Below the pieces are notes generated by a model. It searched no databases. It saw nothing but the letters and a program-made list of their open reading frames with translations, and was not told where the DNA came from. This document shows positions 29,549 to 41,202 of a DNA stretch of 64,000 nucleotides, piece after piece (the first letter of the stretch is position 1; each line of letters starts with the position of its first letter). A program made the position numbers and the translations under genes. The DNA is from Poecilobothrus nobilitatus. Its lineage: Eukaryota > Arthropoda > Insecta > Diptera > Dolichopodidae. The stretch is from assembly GCA_947095535.1 (NCBI GenBank), contig OX352772.1, positions 190,370,198-190,434,197 of the forward strand. The letters run 5' to 3'.

Positions 29549-32500
29549 TTAAAGAATAAGCAGGCACACTTTTTCGGATAAGCATTTTAGAATTTGATTG
29601 TTTTAAAACGAATACTGAATATTTTGCTGAATATGCAAAGATGAGTAACGACGACGATGAGATGGGTTTTTCTATAAAATAATTTCAAACCCAAATGGCT
29701 GTAATATTAAATCAAGAGGATATTGAAATTGAGTTTGAAAATATATTATATAAAATACAACAACGAACAGAAGAATTTCAAGAGAAGGAGAGTGGCTGGG
29801 GTTTAGTAAGAATTATGGGTATGGAATTGAATATTAATAAATACCAACCCATAAGAGGATCCGGTTTCATAAAACTACCAAAAGATATACCTGGCAAAAG
29901 TGCTTGCATTAATATAAAAAATGTTGACAATTATTGCTTTAAGTGAGGCATAATATCGGCTTTAAAATCGTCTACAAGTAATCCAGAAAAAACTACTTCT
30001 TATAACATAGCTGATATCAACTTAGAAATTATTGATCTAGAAGGAGGATTAATATCAACTGCTGACTTTAGTGGCATTGATTTTCCAGCAAAGATAACTG
30101 ATCTAAAGATCTTTGAAAAACGAAATCCTGATATTAGCGTAATTGTTTTTGGTTTGAAATTAAACAAAGAAAAAAATGAATTAGTGGGACCGTATTACTC
30201 AACAAAACAGGAGAGAAGACACCAGATTAATTTACTTTTAATTGAAAAAAACCAAAACTATCATTTTGTTTATATTCATAATCTTTCAAGATTATGAAGA
30301 AGCTCAATTACATCACATCGTGGTCAAATATATATTTGCAACCGATGCCTTTTACATTTTTATGACAATAATCAATATCAAATTCATAAAAGTGAATGTA
30401 ACTGCATTGTAACAAGCTTATCTAATGCAGAAACAAATACTTTAAAATTTGAAAATTATCATCTGCTTATGGAAGCTTCTTTTGTTATATACGCTGACTG
30501 TGAAAGTATTTTGCAACCTAATTCTACATGTTTACCTTATTCAAATAAGTCTTCAACCACCAACATTCTACAGCACATACCTGCTGCTTTTTCATATTTT
30601 ATAAAATGTTCTTTTGATAGTAGTGTAAATAAATATGTGGAATGCATTGGCCCTGATTGCACATAAAAATTTATGAAGGAACTAGGTGCCGCTTGTACCT
30701 TGCTATACAAAAATTATTACATGAAGCCAAAGTCAATGAACGAACTTACTCTAGCCAATGAAAACAACTTACTGATATTAATTGTCATATATGTAACAAA
30801 GAATTAGATTTCAGCGACAGAGTTCGAGATCATTGTCATTTTACTGGGGAATATAGAGGTCCTGCTCATTATCAATTCAATATTTTATATAGACGACCAT
30901 TTTTTATCCCAGTATTTTTTCATGATTTCTCCGACTATGATTGCCATTTGTTATTTAAAGCATTGAATTCAGTTTCTGGTCATATCTCAGTTATACCCCT
31001 TAATAAAGAACAATATATATCCTTAAGGAAAAAAGTATTTGTCGCAGAAGAAAACTGTTACTTTACATTGCGCTTTCTTAACAGTTTGGAATTTATGAGA
31101 GCCAGTTTAGATTCACTTTGTAATGATTTAACCCAATCAGAAATGATCCATATAAGAAATGTTTTTGGAATTAACTCAAATTTGATGACAAAAAAAGGTG
31201 TTTTTCCATATGATTATTTAAATAATTGGGAAAGACTAAATGATAAAACCCTACCTCCTCAAATAGAATTTCATAACAAAATCACTGGAACACCTTGTTC
31301 AAATGATGATTATAATCATGCGCTTAATTAGATAGCTTATCTTTACGCAAACAATTTATACGGTTGGGCAATGTCTAAATTTGTACCATACAATAATTTT
31401 AAATGTTGTAATATTGATGTACCAAATACGGTTTAAGTGTGCCTTTTTGGCAACCACCTTAACCTAATATTGATGTAGTTGTATCAAAAATTTCAAATGA
31501 TTCAGAAAAAGGGTATATCTTAGAAATTGATTTAGATTATCCAATTGAATTACATGATTTGCATAATGATCTACCTTATTGTGCTGCAAATAACATTCTA
31601 CGTAATGAAAAAATACCAAAACTAATAGTAGATCTCTGCGAAAAGAAAAATTATACAATTCATTACAGAAATCTGAAACAGTGCCTTCAATACGAATTAA
31701 AATTAAACAAAGTTCACAGAGTTCTTGAGTTTTCACAGAGCGACTGGCTTAAAAAGTATATTGACTTAAATACAGTACATAGAACTCAAGCATAAAACAA
31801 TTTTGAAAAAAATATTTTTAGGCTAATGAATAATTCTGTATTTGGAAAAACAATGGAAAATAAAGTAGAGGTAGGCATCAAGGAGCACGAGCGAAACTTC
31901 CACAGTTTGACTTCTTTTACATCTGATCTTATTGCCGTTGAATTGAAAAAAACCCATGTTATACAATAACCCGATATACATTGGGTTTACTGTTTTAGAA
32001 CAGTCAAAAATATTAATGTATGATTTCCATTATAAATATATAAAACCGAAATTTGGAAATAAAATTAATTTAAATTATACAGATACTGTCAGCTTAATAT
32101 ACACAATACATACCGAGGACTTTTACGTTGATATAAAGCCAGACGTATCATCTCACTTTTATACTTCTGATTATCAAAAGACAAATCCGAATGGTTTCTC
32201 TTTGTTAAACAAAAAACAATTAGGACTTTTTAAGGATGATTTGAATGGTTAAATTATATCCGAGTTTATTGGACTCCGTTCTAAGATGTGTTTTATTCAA
32301 ACCTACACAAATAAAAATATTAAAAAAGCTAAAAGTGTGAAAAAATATGTAGTAAACGAGTTAACCATAGGAAATGATCGAAAGTCATTGTTGAATAACT
32401 TAATTTTTTACAGAAATATGAGGGTTTTTAAATCAAATTTGCTTGATATATACACACAAAATTTAAACAAAATAGCATTAAGCTCCTTGGATGACAAAAG

Positions 32501-32573
32501 ATATATTCATTCAGATAAAATTAAAACTTACTCATGGCGGCATTATGCAATATCAGATGAAGTGCTGCTTTAG
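29549..32573 (+). pseudogene. Polinton DNA polymerase B, copy b1
   Basis: Starts right after the Tigger TA. The N-terminal domain (29695-29943) has the family signature ESGWGLVRIMGMELNINKYQ, GFIKLPKDI and CINIKNVDNYCF, then TGA at 29944 and a further open stretch to about 30295. Exonuclease FVIYADCESI is at about 30481. About 340 coding bases between the NDDYNHAL motif and motif A, present in copy a1 (27556-27898), are deleted at 31327. Motif A is again AYLYANNLYGWAM (Tyr for Asp, 31344-31346). A 43-bp insertion with 13-bp flanking repeats follows at 31409-31477. Motif C reads YTDTVS (32076-32093). The C-terminus RHYAISDEVLL ends at TAG 32571-32573 and looks like the native end. Confidence 0.88.
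31409..31477 (-). mobile_element. 43-bp LINE-like 3' end insertion with 13-bp target duplication
   Basis: TAATATTGATGTA occurs at 31409-31421 and 31465-31477, flanking 43 bases absent from copy a1. Those bases match 39 of 43 positions of 55966-56008 in reverse complement, the CCTTAACC end of the repeat there. The same insertion is in copy b2 (38178-38246). Confidence 0.75.
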
Positions 32574-33150
32574 TAGATAAAATTAATTTAGTTTTTTAAA
32601 ACAAGTTTTTCATTTTTGCTTTACAATAATGCAATAATACATTACATTCTAATATATAAAAAATTAAAGATTATTCAAATATATTTATTATTTTATTTCC
32701 ATTTTTTATTAATAAAAATAAGTCTGAATTCAAATTATTAAAATTTGTTTAATTTTTTTTTTTTTTTTTCAAAACTTTTTTAGTTAGTCAAATCAAACAA
32801 AAAAACTTCCATCGGTTTTTTATGCTTTTCAACTTTATAATGGCAGGTGGCAGATTAATTTTCAAACATAATGGACGAGCTTTATTAGCTTTGAATTCAA
32901 AACCAACTTTAAAACTTTTTTATAATTTTTCAAATAAATATTAAATTATGTTTAAACTTTTATAATTTTATATTTAAACCAAACTTTAAAAACTTTTCAC
33001 CTAAATAAGCTTTTAAAACTTTTAATATAAAATATTTACTTCATTTCTTTTAAAAATTTTATAATAGTTCAAGTTTGTTATTATTTGTTTTAAAACTTTT
33101 TTTAGTTAAGTTCATAATCAAATAAGCTTAGTTTTCAAACATAACGAACC
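32574..33150. other. non-coding AT-rich spacer (unit 1)
   Basis: No gene. It has a 15-20-base poly-T run near 32755 and repeated TTTAAAACTTTT-type words (32905-33110). It is duplicated at 39343-39919. Confidence 0.6.
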
Positions 33151-33156
33151 ATCCTT

Positions 33157-33466
33157 ATGTGCTTATATGAACCACAAGATACCCAAAGCTTAAAGCTTAA
33201 AAACTGCCGCTCATTGCTTCCATACATTGAGTTCCCATATCCCATAGCTTCAAGCTTAAAAACTGCCGCTTATTGCTTCCATACATTGAGTTCCCATATC
33301 ACTACTACTGGCAACTTGACTGTTTTGAATATTTTGATTCGTATTGTAAAAAACCAGATAAATCAAAAATTTTAAGTTACTTAAAAAACCAATTTATAAT
33401 TTTTAAAGAGAAACAGTTACAAAGTAACTATTCAGATGTATGTGGAGCAATTTATAAACAATATAT
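33157..33466 (+). pseudogene. Polinton protease (PRO) fragment, between units
   Basis: A 56-66-bp tandem repeat (GCTTAAAAACTGCCGCTYAT, then TGCTTCCATACATTGAGTTC) at about 33196-33300 precedes a frame reading HYYWQLDCFEYFDSYCKKPD and then LQSNYSDVCGAIY. The EYFDS and LQS-x3-S-x-VCG landmarks are those of Polinton adenain-like protease, as at 3080-3210. It lacks the rest of CGQYC and is fused in frame at 33467 to the exonuclease start of polB copy a2. Confidence 0.6.
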
Positions 33467-35909
33467 AAAGGAGCTTCCTTTTGTTATATACGCTGACTAT
33501 GAAAGTATTTTGCAACCTAATTCTACATGCTTACCTGATTCAAATAAGTCTTCAACCACCAACATTCTACAGCACATACCTGCTGCTTTTTCATATTTTA
33601 TAAAATATTCTTTTGATAGTAGTGTAAATAAATATGTGGAATGCATTGGTCCAGATTGCACAGAAAAATTTTTTAAGGAATTAGCTACCCCTTGTACCTC
33701 TCTGTACAAAAATTATTGCATGAAGTCAAAGCCAATGAACGAACTTACTCTAGCCAATGAAAACAACTTACTGATATTAATTGTCATATATGTAACAAAG
33801 AATTAGATTTCAGCCACAGAGTTCGAGATCATTGTCATTTTACTGGGGAATATAGAGGTCCTGCACATAATCAAAGCAATGTTTTATATAGACGACCGCC
33901 TTTTTTCCCAGTATTTTTTTCATAATTTCTCCAACTATGATTGCCATTTGTTATTTAAAGCATTGAATTCAGTTTCTGGTGATATCTCAGTTATACACCT
34001 TAATAAAGAACAATATATATCCTTAAGCAAAAAAGTATTTGTTGCAGAAGAAAACTGTTACTTTACATTGCGCTTTCTTGACAGTTTGGAATTTATGACA
34101 GCCAGTTTAGGTTCACTTTGTAATGATTTAAACCAATCAGAAATGATCCATGTAAGAACAGTTTTTGGAATTAACTCAAATTTGATGACAAAAAAGGTGT
34201 TTTTCCATATGATTATTTAAATAGGTGGGAAAGACTAAATGATAAAACCCTACCTCCTCAAATAGAATTTTATAACAAAATGACTGGAACACCTTGTTCA
34301 AATGATGATTATAATCATGCGCTTGAAGTATGGAGAATATTTAATTGCAGCAACATGTTTGATTACCTAAAATTATATCTAAAAACAGATGTTTTTATTT
34401 TATGTGACGTTTTTGAAAAATTTCGAAGTATTTGTAAAAACATTTATAACTTAGATCCAGCTAATTTCTTCACAGCACCGGGTGTTTCCTGGCAAGGAAT
34501 ACTAAAATATACACAAATAAATGTGGAGTTAATTACCGACATCAATATGTATAATTTTTAAAAAAAAGGAATACGTGGAGGAATTAGCCAATGCTCCATG
34601 CGTCATTTTGTATACAATAGTAAATACATGGTTGAAAAATACAACGAGAATTTAACTTCTACTTACCTAGCTTACCTTTATGCAAACAATTTATTCGGTT
34701 GGGCAATGTCTCAATTTGTACCATACAAACATTTTAAATGGAGTAATATTGATGTAGATGTATCAAAAATTTCAAATGATTCAGATAAAGGGTATATCTT
34801 AGAAATTGATTTAGATTATCCAATTGAATTACCCGATTTACATAATGATGTACCTTATTGTACTGCAAATAATATTCTACCAAATTAAAAAATACCAAAA
34901 CTAATAGTAGATCTCTGCGAAAAGAAAAATTATATAATTCATTACAGAAATCTGAAACAGTGCCTTCAACACGGAAATTAAACAAAGTTCACAGAGTTCA
35001 CGAGTTTTCACAGAACGACTGGCTTAAAAAGTATATTGACTTAAATACAGTACATAGAACTCAAGCTAAAAACAATTTTGAAAAACAATTTTTTAAGCTA
35101 ATGTATAATTCTGTATTTGGAAAAACAATGGAAAATATTGATAAAACAAGAGATATTAAAATTGCTCCCTCTTGGGAAAGTAGAGGTAGGCATCAAGGAG
35201 CACGAGCGCTTATAGCCAAACCAAACTTCCACAGTTTGACTTCTTTTATATCTGATCGTATTGCCGTTGAATTGAGAAAAACGCATGTTATACAATAACC
35301 CCATATACATTGGGTTTACTGTTTTGGAACAGTCAAAAATATTAATGCATGATTTCCATTATAAATATATAAAACCGAAATTTGGAAATAAAATTAATTT
35401 AAATTATACAGATACTGACAGCTAAATATACACAATACATACCGAGGATTTTTACGTTGATATAAAGCCAGACTTATCATCTCACTTTTATACTTCTGAT
35501 TATTAAAAGACAAATCCGTATGTTTTCCCTTTGTTAAACAAAAAAAAAATTAGGACTTTTTAAGGATGATTTGAATGGTTAAATTATATCCGAGTTTATT
35601 GGACTCCGTTTTAAGATGTATTTTATTCAAACCTACACAAATTAAAATATTAAAAAAGCTAAAGGTGTGAAAAAATATGTAGTAAACGAGTTAACCATAG
35701 GAAATTATCGAAACTCATTGTTGAATAACTTAATTTTTTACAGAAATATGAGAGTTTTTAAATCAAATTTGCATGATATATACACACAAAATTTAAACAA
35801 AATAACATTAAGCTCCTTAGATGACAAAAGATATATTCATTCAGATAAAATTAAAACTTACGCATGGGGGCATTATGCAATGCGGTTGCAATGCAACTTA
35901 CGCAAGGGG
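33467..35909 (+). pseudogene. Polinton DNA polymerase B, copy a2
   Basis: Near-identical to copy a1 from here on, with its own lesions: one A fewer in the run at about 34192 (frameshift), one T fewer at 34557 (stop), and a 4-base deletion near 34973. It lacks the stop that a1 has before its motif B. Exo I is fused to the protease fragment, giving one open frame 33273-33806. Motif A Tyr is at 34679-34681; motif C YTDTDS at 35405-35422 is followed by TAA. The segment 33654-33745 differs from a1, b1 and b2 at many sites while the surroundings match. Confidence 0.88.
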
Positions 35910-36315
35910 CATTATGCATAAACAATGCGGTTGCAATGCTAAATTCAACGTATGCTTAATGCTATGTATGTGTAAGCTTAATTGTGCATCTCAAATGCAG
36001 TGTTTCATTTTTAAGTTCACCCTTAATTACCATTGCATAAATATAAGTTCCTACATACATACAATGAATATATTTTGTTAGTTTTTATTGTTTTTAGTGA
36101 TTTAAGAGTTAGAAGAGACTATATATTAATTATTGTTTTGTTTCTATTGTTTTTAGTTAATAAATGCACATATTTATTTAAAACAATGTTTAGTTTTGTT
36201 TTTATCCGGGCCTGTTTTTATCTGTATGTACTGGGTTTTTTTTATTCCTTTTATAGGCATAAACCGCTTATAAACAAATATTTTTCTGCTTTTTGACTAT
36301 AAGCGGTTTCCACTG
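35909..36315 (+). mobile_element. Tigger 3' tail (copy in unit 2)
   Basis: Copy of 29140-29546 at an offset of 6769 bases, with intact TIR and TA at 36316-36317. Confidence 0.8.
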
Positions 36316-36317
36316 TA

Positions 36318-39300
36318 TTAAAGAATAAGCAGGCACACTTTTTCGGATAAGCTTTTTAGAATTTGATTGTTTTAAAACGAATACTGAATATTTTGCTGAA
36401 TATGCAAAGATGAGTAACGACGACGATGAGATGGGTTTTTCTATAAAATAATTTCAAACCCAAATGGCTGTAATATTAAATCAAGAGGATATTGAAATTG
36501 AGTTTGAAAATATATTATATAAAATACAACAACGAACAGAAGAATTTCAAGAGAAGGAGAGTGGCTGGGGTTTAGTAAGAATTATGGGTATGGAATTGAA
36601 TATTAATAAATACCAACCCATAAGAGGATCCGGTTTCATAAAACTACCAAAAGATATACCTGGCAAAAGTGCTTGCATTAATATAAAAAATGTTGACAAT
36701 TATTGCTTTAAGTGAGGCATAATATCGGCTTTAAAATCGTCTACAAGTAATCCAGAAAAAACTACTTCTTATAACATAGCTGATATCAACTTAGAAATTA
36801 TTGATCTAGAAGGAGGATTAATATCAACTGCTGACTTTAGTGGCATTGATTTTCCAGCAAAGATAACTGATCTAAAGATCTTTGAAAAACGAAATCCTGA
36901 TATTAGCGTAATTGTTTTTGGTTTGAAATTAAACAAAGAAAAAAATGAATTAGTGGGACCGTATTACTCAACAAAACAGGAGAGAAGACACCAGATTAAT
37001 TTACTTTTAATTGAAAAAAACCAAAACTATCATTTTGTTTATATTCATAATCTTTCAAGATTATGAAGAAGCTCAATTACATCACATCGTGGTCAAATAT
37101 ATATTTGCAACCGATGCCTTTTACATTTTTATGACAATAATCAATATCAAATTCATAAAAGTGAATGTAACTGCATTGTAACAAGCTTATCTAATGCAGA
37201 AACAAATACTTTAAAATTTGAAAATTATCATCTGCTTATGGAAGCTTCTTTTGTTATATACGCTGACTGTGAAAGTATTTTGCAACCTAATTCTACATGT
37301 TTACCTTATTCAAATAAGTCTTCAACCACCAACATTCTACAGCACATACCTGCTGCTTTTTCATATTTTATAAAATGTTCTTTTGATAGTAGTGTAAATA
37401 AATATGTGGAATGCATTGGCCCTGATTGCACATAAAAATTTATGAAGGAACTAGGTGCCGCTTGTACCTTGCTATACAAAAATTATTACATGAAGCCAAA
37501 GTCAATGAACGAACTTACTCTAGCCAATGAAAACAACTTACTGATATTAATTGTCATATATGTAACAAAGAATTAGATTTCAGCGACAGAGTTCGAGATC
37601 ATTGTCATTTTACTGGGGAATATAGAGGTCCTGCTCATTATCAATTCAATATTTTATATAGACGACCATTTTTTATCCCAGTATTTTTTCATGATTTCTC
37701 CGACTATGATTGCCATTTGTTATTTAAAGCATTGAATTCAGTTTCTGGTCATATCTCAGTTATACCCCTTAATAAAGAACAATATACATCCTTAAGGAAA
37801 AAAGTATTTGTCGCAGAAGAAAACTGTTACTTTACATTGCGCTTTCTTAACAGTTTGGAATTTATGAGAGCCAGTTTAGATTCACTTTGTAATGATTTAA
37901 CCCAATCAGAAATGATCCATATAAGAAATGTTTTTGGAATTAACTCAAATTTGATGACAAAAAAAGGTGTTTTTCCATATGATTATTTAAATAATTGGGA
38001 AAGACTAAATGATAAAACCCTACCTCCTCAAATAGAATTTCATAACAAAATCACTGGAACACCTTGTTCAAATGATGATTATAATCATGCGCTTAATTAG
38101 ATAGCTTATCTTTACGCAAACAATTTATACGGTTGGGCAATGTCTAAATTTGTACCATACAATAATTTTAAATGTTGTAATATTGATGTACCAAATACGG
38201 TTTAAGTGTGCTTTTTTGGCAACCACCTTAACCTAATATTGATGTAGTTGTATCAAAAATTTCAAATGATTCAGAAAAAGGGTATATCTTAGAAATTGAT
38301 TTAGATTATCCAATTGAATTACATGATTTGCATAATGATCTACCTTATTGTGCTGCAAATAACATTCTACGTAATGAAAAAATACCAAAACTAATAGTAG
38401 ATCTCTGCGAAAAGAAAAATTATACAATTCATTACAGAAATCTGAAACAGTGCCTTCAATACGAATTAAAATTAAACAAAGTTCACAGAGTTCTTGAGTT
38501 TTCACAGAGCGACTGGCTTAAAAAGTATATTGACTTAAATACAGTACATAGAACTCAAGCATAAAACAATTTTGAAAAAAATATTTTTAGGCTAATGAAT
38601 AATTCTGTATTTGGAAAAACAATGGAAAATAAAGTAGAGGTAGGCATCAAGGAGCACGAGCGAAACTTCCACAGTTTGACTTCTTTTACATCTGATCTTA
38701 TTGCCGTTGAATTGAAAAAAACCCATGTTATACAATAACCCGATATACATTGGGTTTACTGTTTTAGAACAGTCAAAAATATTAATGTATGATTTCCATT
38801 ATAAATATATAAAACCGAAATTTGGAAATAAAATTAATTTCAATTATACAGATACTGTCAGCTTAATATACACAATACATACCGAGGACTTTTACGTTGA
38901 TATAAAGCCAGACGTATCATCTCACTTTTATACTTCTGATTATCAAAAGACAAATCCGAATGGTTTCTCTTTGTTAAACAAAAAACAATTAGGACTTTTT
39001 AAGGATGATTTGAATGGTTAAATTATATCCGAGTTTATTGGACTCCGTTCTAAGATGTGTTTTATTTAAACCTACACAAATAAAAATATTAAAAAAGCTA
39101 AAAGTGTGAAAAAATATGTAGTAAACGAGTTAACCATAGGAAATGATCGAAAGTCATTGTTGAATAACTTAATTTTTTACAGAAATATGAGAGTTTTTAA
39201 ATCAAATTTGCTTGATATATACACACAAAATTTAAACAAAATAGCATTAAGCTCCTTGGATGACAAAAGATATATTCATTCAGATAAAATTAAAACTTAC

Positions 39301-39342
39301 TCATGGCGGCATTATGCAATATCAGATGAAGTGCTGCTTTAG
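36318..39342 (+). pseudogene. Polinton DNA polymerase B, copy b2
   Basis: Copy of b1 at a constant 6769-base offset and almost base-identical. Differences I noticed include AGCTTT for AGCATT at 36353, ATACATCC for ATATATCC near 37785, GTGCTTTTTT for GTGCCTTTTT near 38210, and TTTCAATTAT for TTTAAATTAT near 38840. All major lesions of b1 are shared: the N-terminal TGA, the internal deletion, Tyr in motif A (38113-38115), the 43-bp insertion, and Val in motif C (38845-38862). Confidence 0.88.
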
Positions 39343-39925
39343 TAGATAAAATTAATTTAGTTTTTTAAAACAAGTTTTTCATTTTTGCTTTACAATAATG
39401 CAATAATACATTACATTCTAATATATAAAAAATTAAAGATTATTCAAATATATTTATTATTTTATTTCCATTTTTTATTAATAAAAATAAGTCTGAATTC
39501 AAATTATTAAAATTTGTTTAATTTTTTTTTTTTTTTTTCAAAACTTTTTTAGTTAGTCAAATCAAACAAAAAAACTTCCATCGGTTTTTTATGCTTTTCA
39601 ACTTTATAATGGCAGGTGGCAGATTAATTTTCAAACATAATGGACGAGCTTTATTAGCTTTGAATTCAAAACCAACTTTAAAACTTTTTTATAATTTTTC
39701 AAATAAATATTAAATTATGTTTAAACTTTTATAATTTTATATTTAAACCAAACTTTAAAAACTTTTCACCTAAATAAGCTTTTAAAACTTTTAATATAAA
39801 ATATTTACTTCATTTCTTTTAAAAATTTTATAATAGTTCAAGTTTGTTATTATTTGTTTTAAAACTTTTTTTAGTTAAGTTCATAATCAAATAAGCTTAG
39901 TTTTCAAACATAACGAACCATCCTT
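39343..39925. other. non-coding AT-rich spacer (unit 2)
   Basis: Copy of 32574-33156. No gene. Confidence 0.6.
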
Positions 39926-40157
39926 ATGTGCTTATATGAACCAAAAGATACCCAAAGGTTAAAGCTTAAAAACTGCCGCTCATTGCTTCCATACATTGAG
40001 TTCCCATATCCCATAGCTTCAAGCTTAAAAACTGCCGCTTATTGCTTCCATACATTGAGTTCCCATATCACTACTACTGGCAACTTGACTGTTTTGAATA
40101 TTTTGATTCGTATTGTAAAAAACCAGATAAATCAAAAATTTTAAGTTACTTAAAAAA
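39926..40157 (+). pseudogene. Polinton protease fragment, unit 2
   Basis: Copy of 33157-33388, ending at AGTTACTTAAAAAA. The VCG segment present after unit 1 is missing because the CACTA-like sequence begins here. Confidence 0.55.
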
Positions 40158-41202
40158 TGTCACAGACAATTTTCATTTGACTTAATGCACGACATATTTG
40201 AAGGTATATGTCACTATGATATTTGCAATATTTTGCTTTCCCTTATCGAAGATGAAATTTTTCCCTTGATATTATCAACAGCAGAAAAAATCTGTTTCAA
40301 TTTGGTGAAACAGAAATAGGAAATATTTCACAAATAATTGACGTTAAACGATTGAAAACCAAAAAGCTTAAAATGACTGCAAGAGAAGTTTGGACATTTG
40401 CACTTTTTTTGCCACTTATGGTTGGGGACTTGGTTCCGCATAATTACAAACCTGGGAAACTCTTGTGCTTTCTTATTCAAATTATTGATTTAATTTTAAA
40501 GTCATCTTTCAATTCAAAAGACTTAGATCAACTTTCAATTCTCATTGAATATCATCACAAATTGTACATTGTTCTATATGGGGATTTAAAACCGAAGCAT
40601 CATTTTTTGACTCATTATCCTACCGCAATTAAGAAAAATGGTCCAATAAAATTTTTCTGGTCTATGAGATTTGAATCAAAACATAGGGAATCGAAAATGT
40701 ATTGTAATAGTATTTCCTCTAGATTAAATGTATCCCATTCATTAAGCATTAAAGAAGGAATTAAATTTGCAAATTGTTTACATAAATATCGTAATGATTT
40801 TAATACAGTTACCAAAAATATAAAACTATTAAATTTAAGTCACTTGTCAAAGATCGCCAAGTTGTTAATAACTGCTTAGAAGAACTTCAAACAGTAAAGA
40901 ATGTAGATTCCATTACCTATAGAGATAATATTTATAAACCGAATTATTATTTGACTATATCTTATGATAATAATAAAATAGAAGCTTTTAAAATCAAATA
41001 TATATTAGTACATAATAACAGTATTTTTCTTTTGTGTGACAAAATTGAAGTATTAAATTTTGATAACCATTTACAAGCATTTGAAATTCGGTGTCCTTTT
41101 AATTTTCTTGAACTAAAGTTATTGAAAGAGTTCACAAGTCCACCGTTACATTCATATCAATTGAATAATGGAAAAATTTATATAAAAAATAAAATAATTT
41201 AA
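40158..41202 (+). pseudogene. CACTA/TNP2-like transposase C-terminal remnant
   Basis: Recognisable conserved blocks are FDLMHDIFEGICHYDI (40172-40220), FALFLPLMVGDLVP, IEYHHKLYIVLYGDLKPKHH (40545-40605), THYP, and MRFESKH (40664-40684). The terminal LHSYQLNNGKIYIK region runs to TAA 41200-41202. Animal proteins with these blocks are mostly uncharacterised and associated with EnSpm/CACTA-type transposons; I am not certain of the superfamily. Frameshifts lie near 40255 and 40845; the long middle frame (40352-40879) is intact. The N-terminus is missing, cut exactly at the end of the polB duplication. Confidence 0.55.

Larger units (their letters stand above)
26694..40157 (+). repeat. tandem duplication of a ~6.7-kb polB block
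   Basis: Unit 1 is 26694-33388 and unit 2 is 33467-40157, separated by 78 bases of protease fragment. The offset is 6773 at the left end and 6769 from about 35.6 kb on. Each unit holds polB copy a, a Tigger tail, polB copy b, an AT-rich spacer and a protease scrap. Outside 33654-33745 the units differ by only a few substitutions and 1-4-base indels, so the event is recent. An assembly artefact is an alternative explanation. Confidence 0.9.

Noticed and set aside
33157..33375. 72-codon frame MCLYEPQDTQ... as a gene
   Set aside because: Wrong frame of a short tandem repeat overlapping the protease fragment; the EYFDS/VCG frame is the meaningful one.
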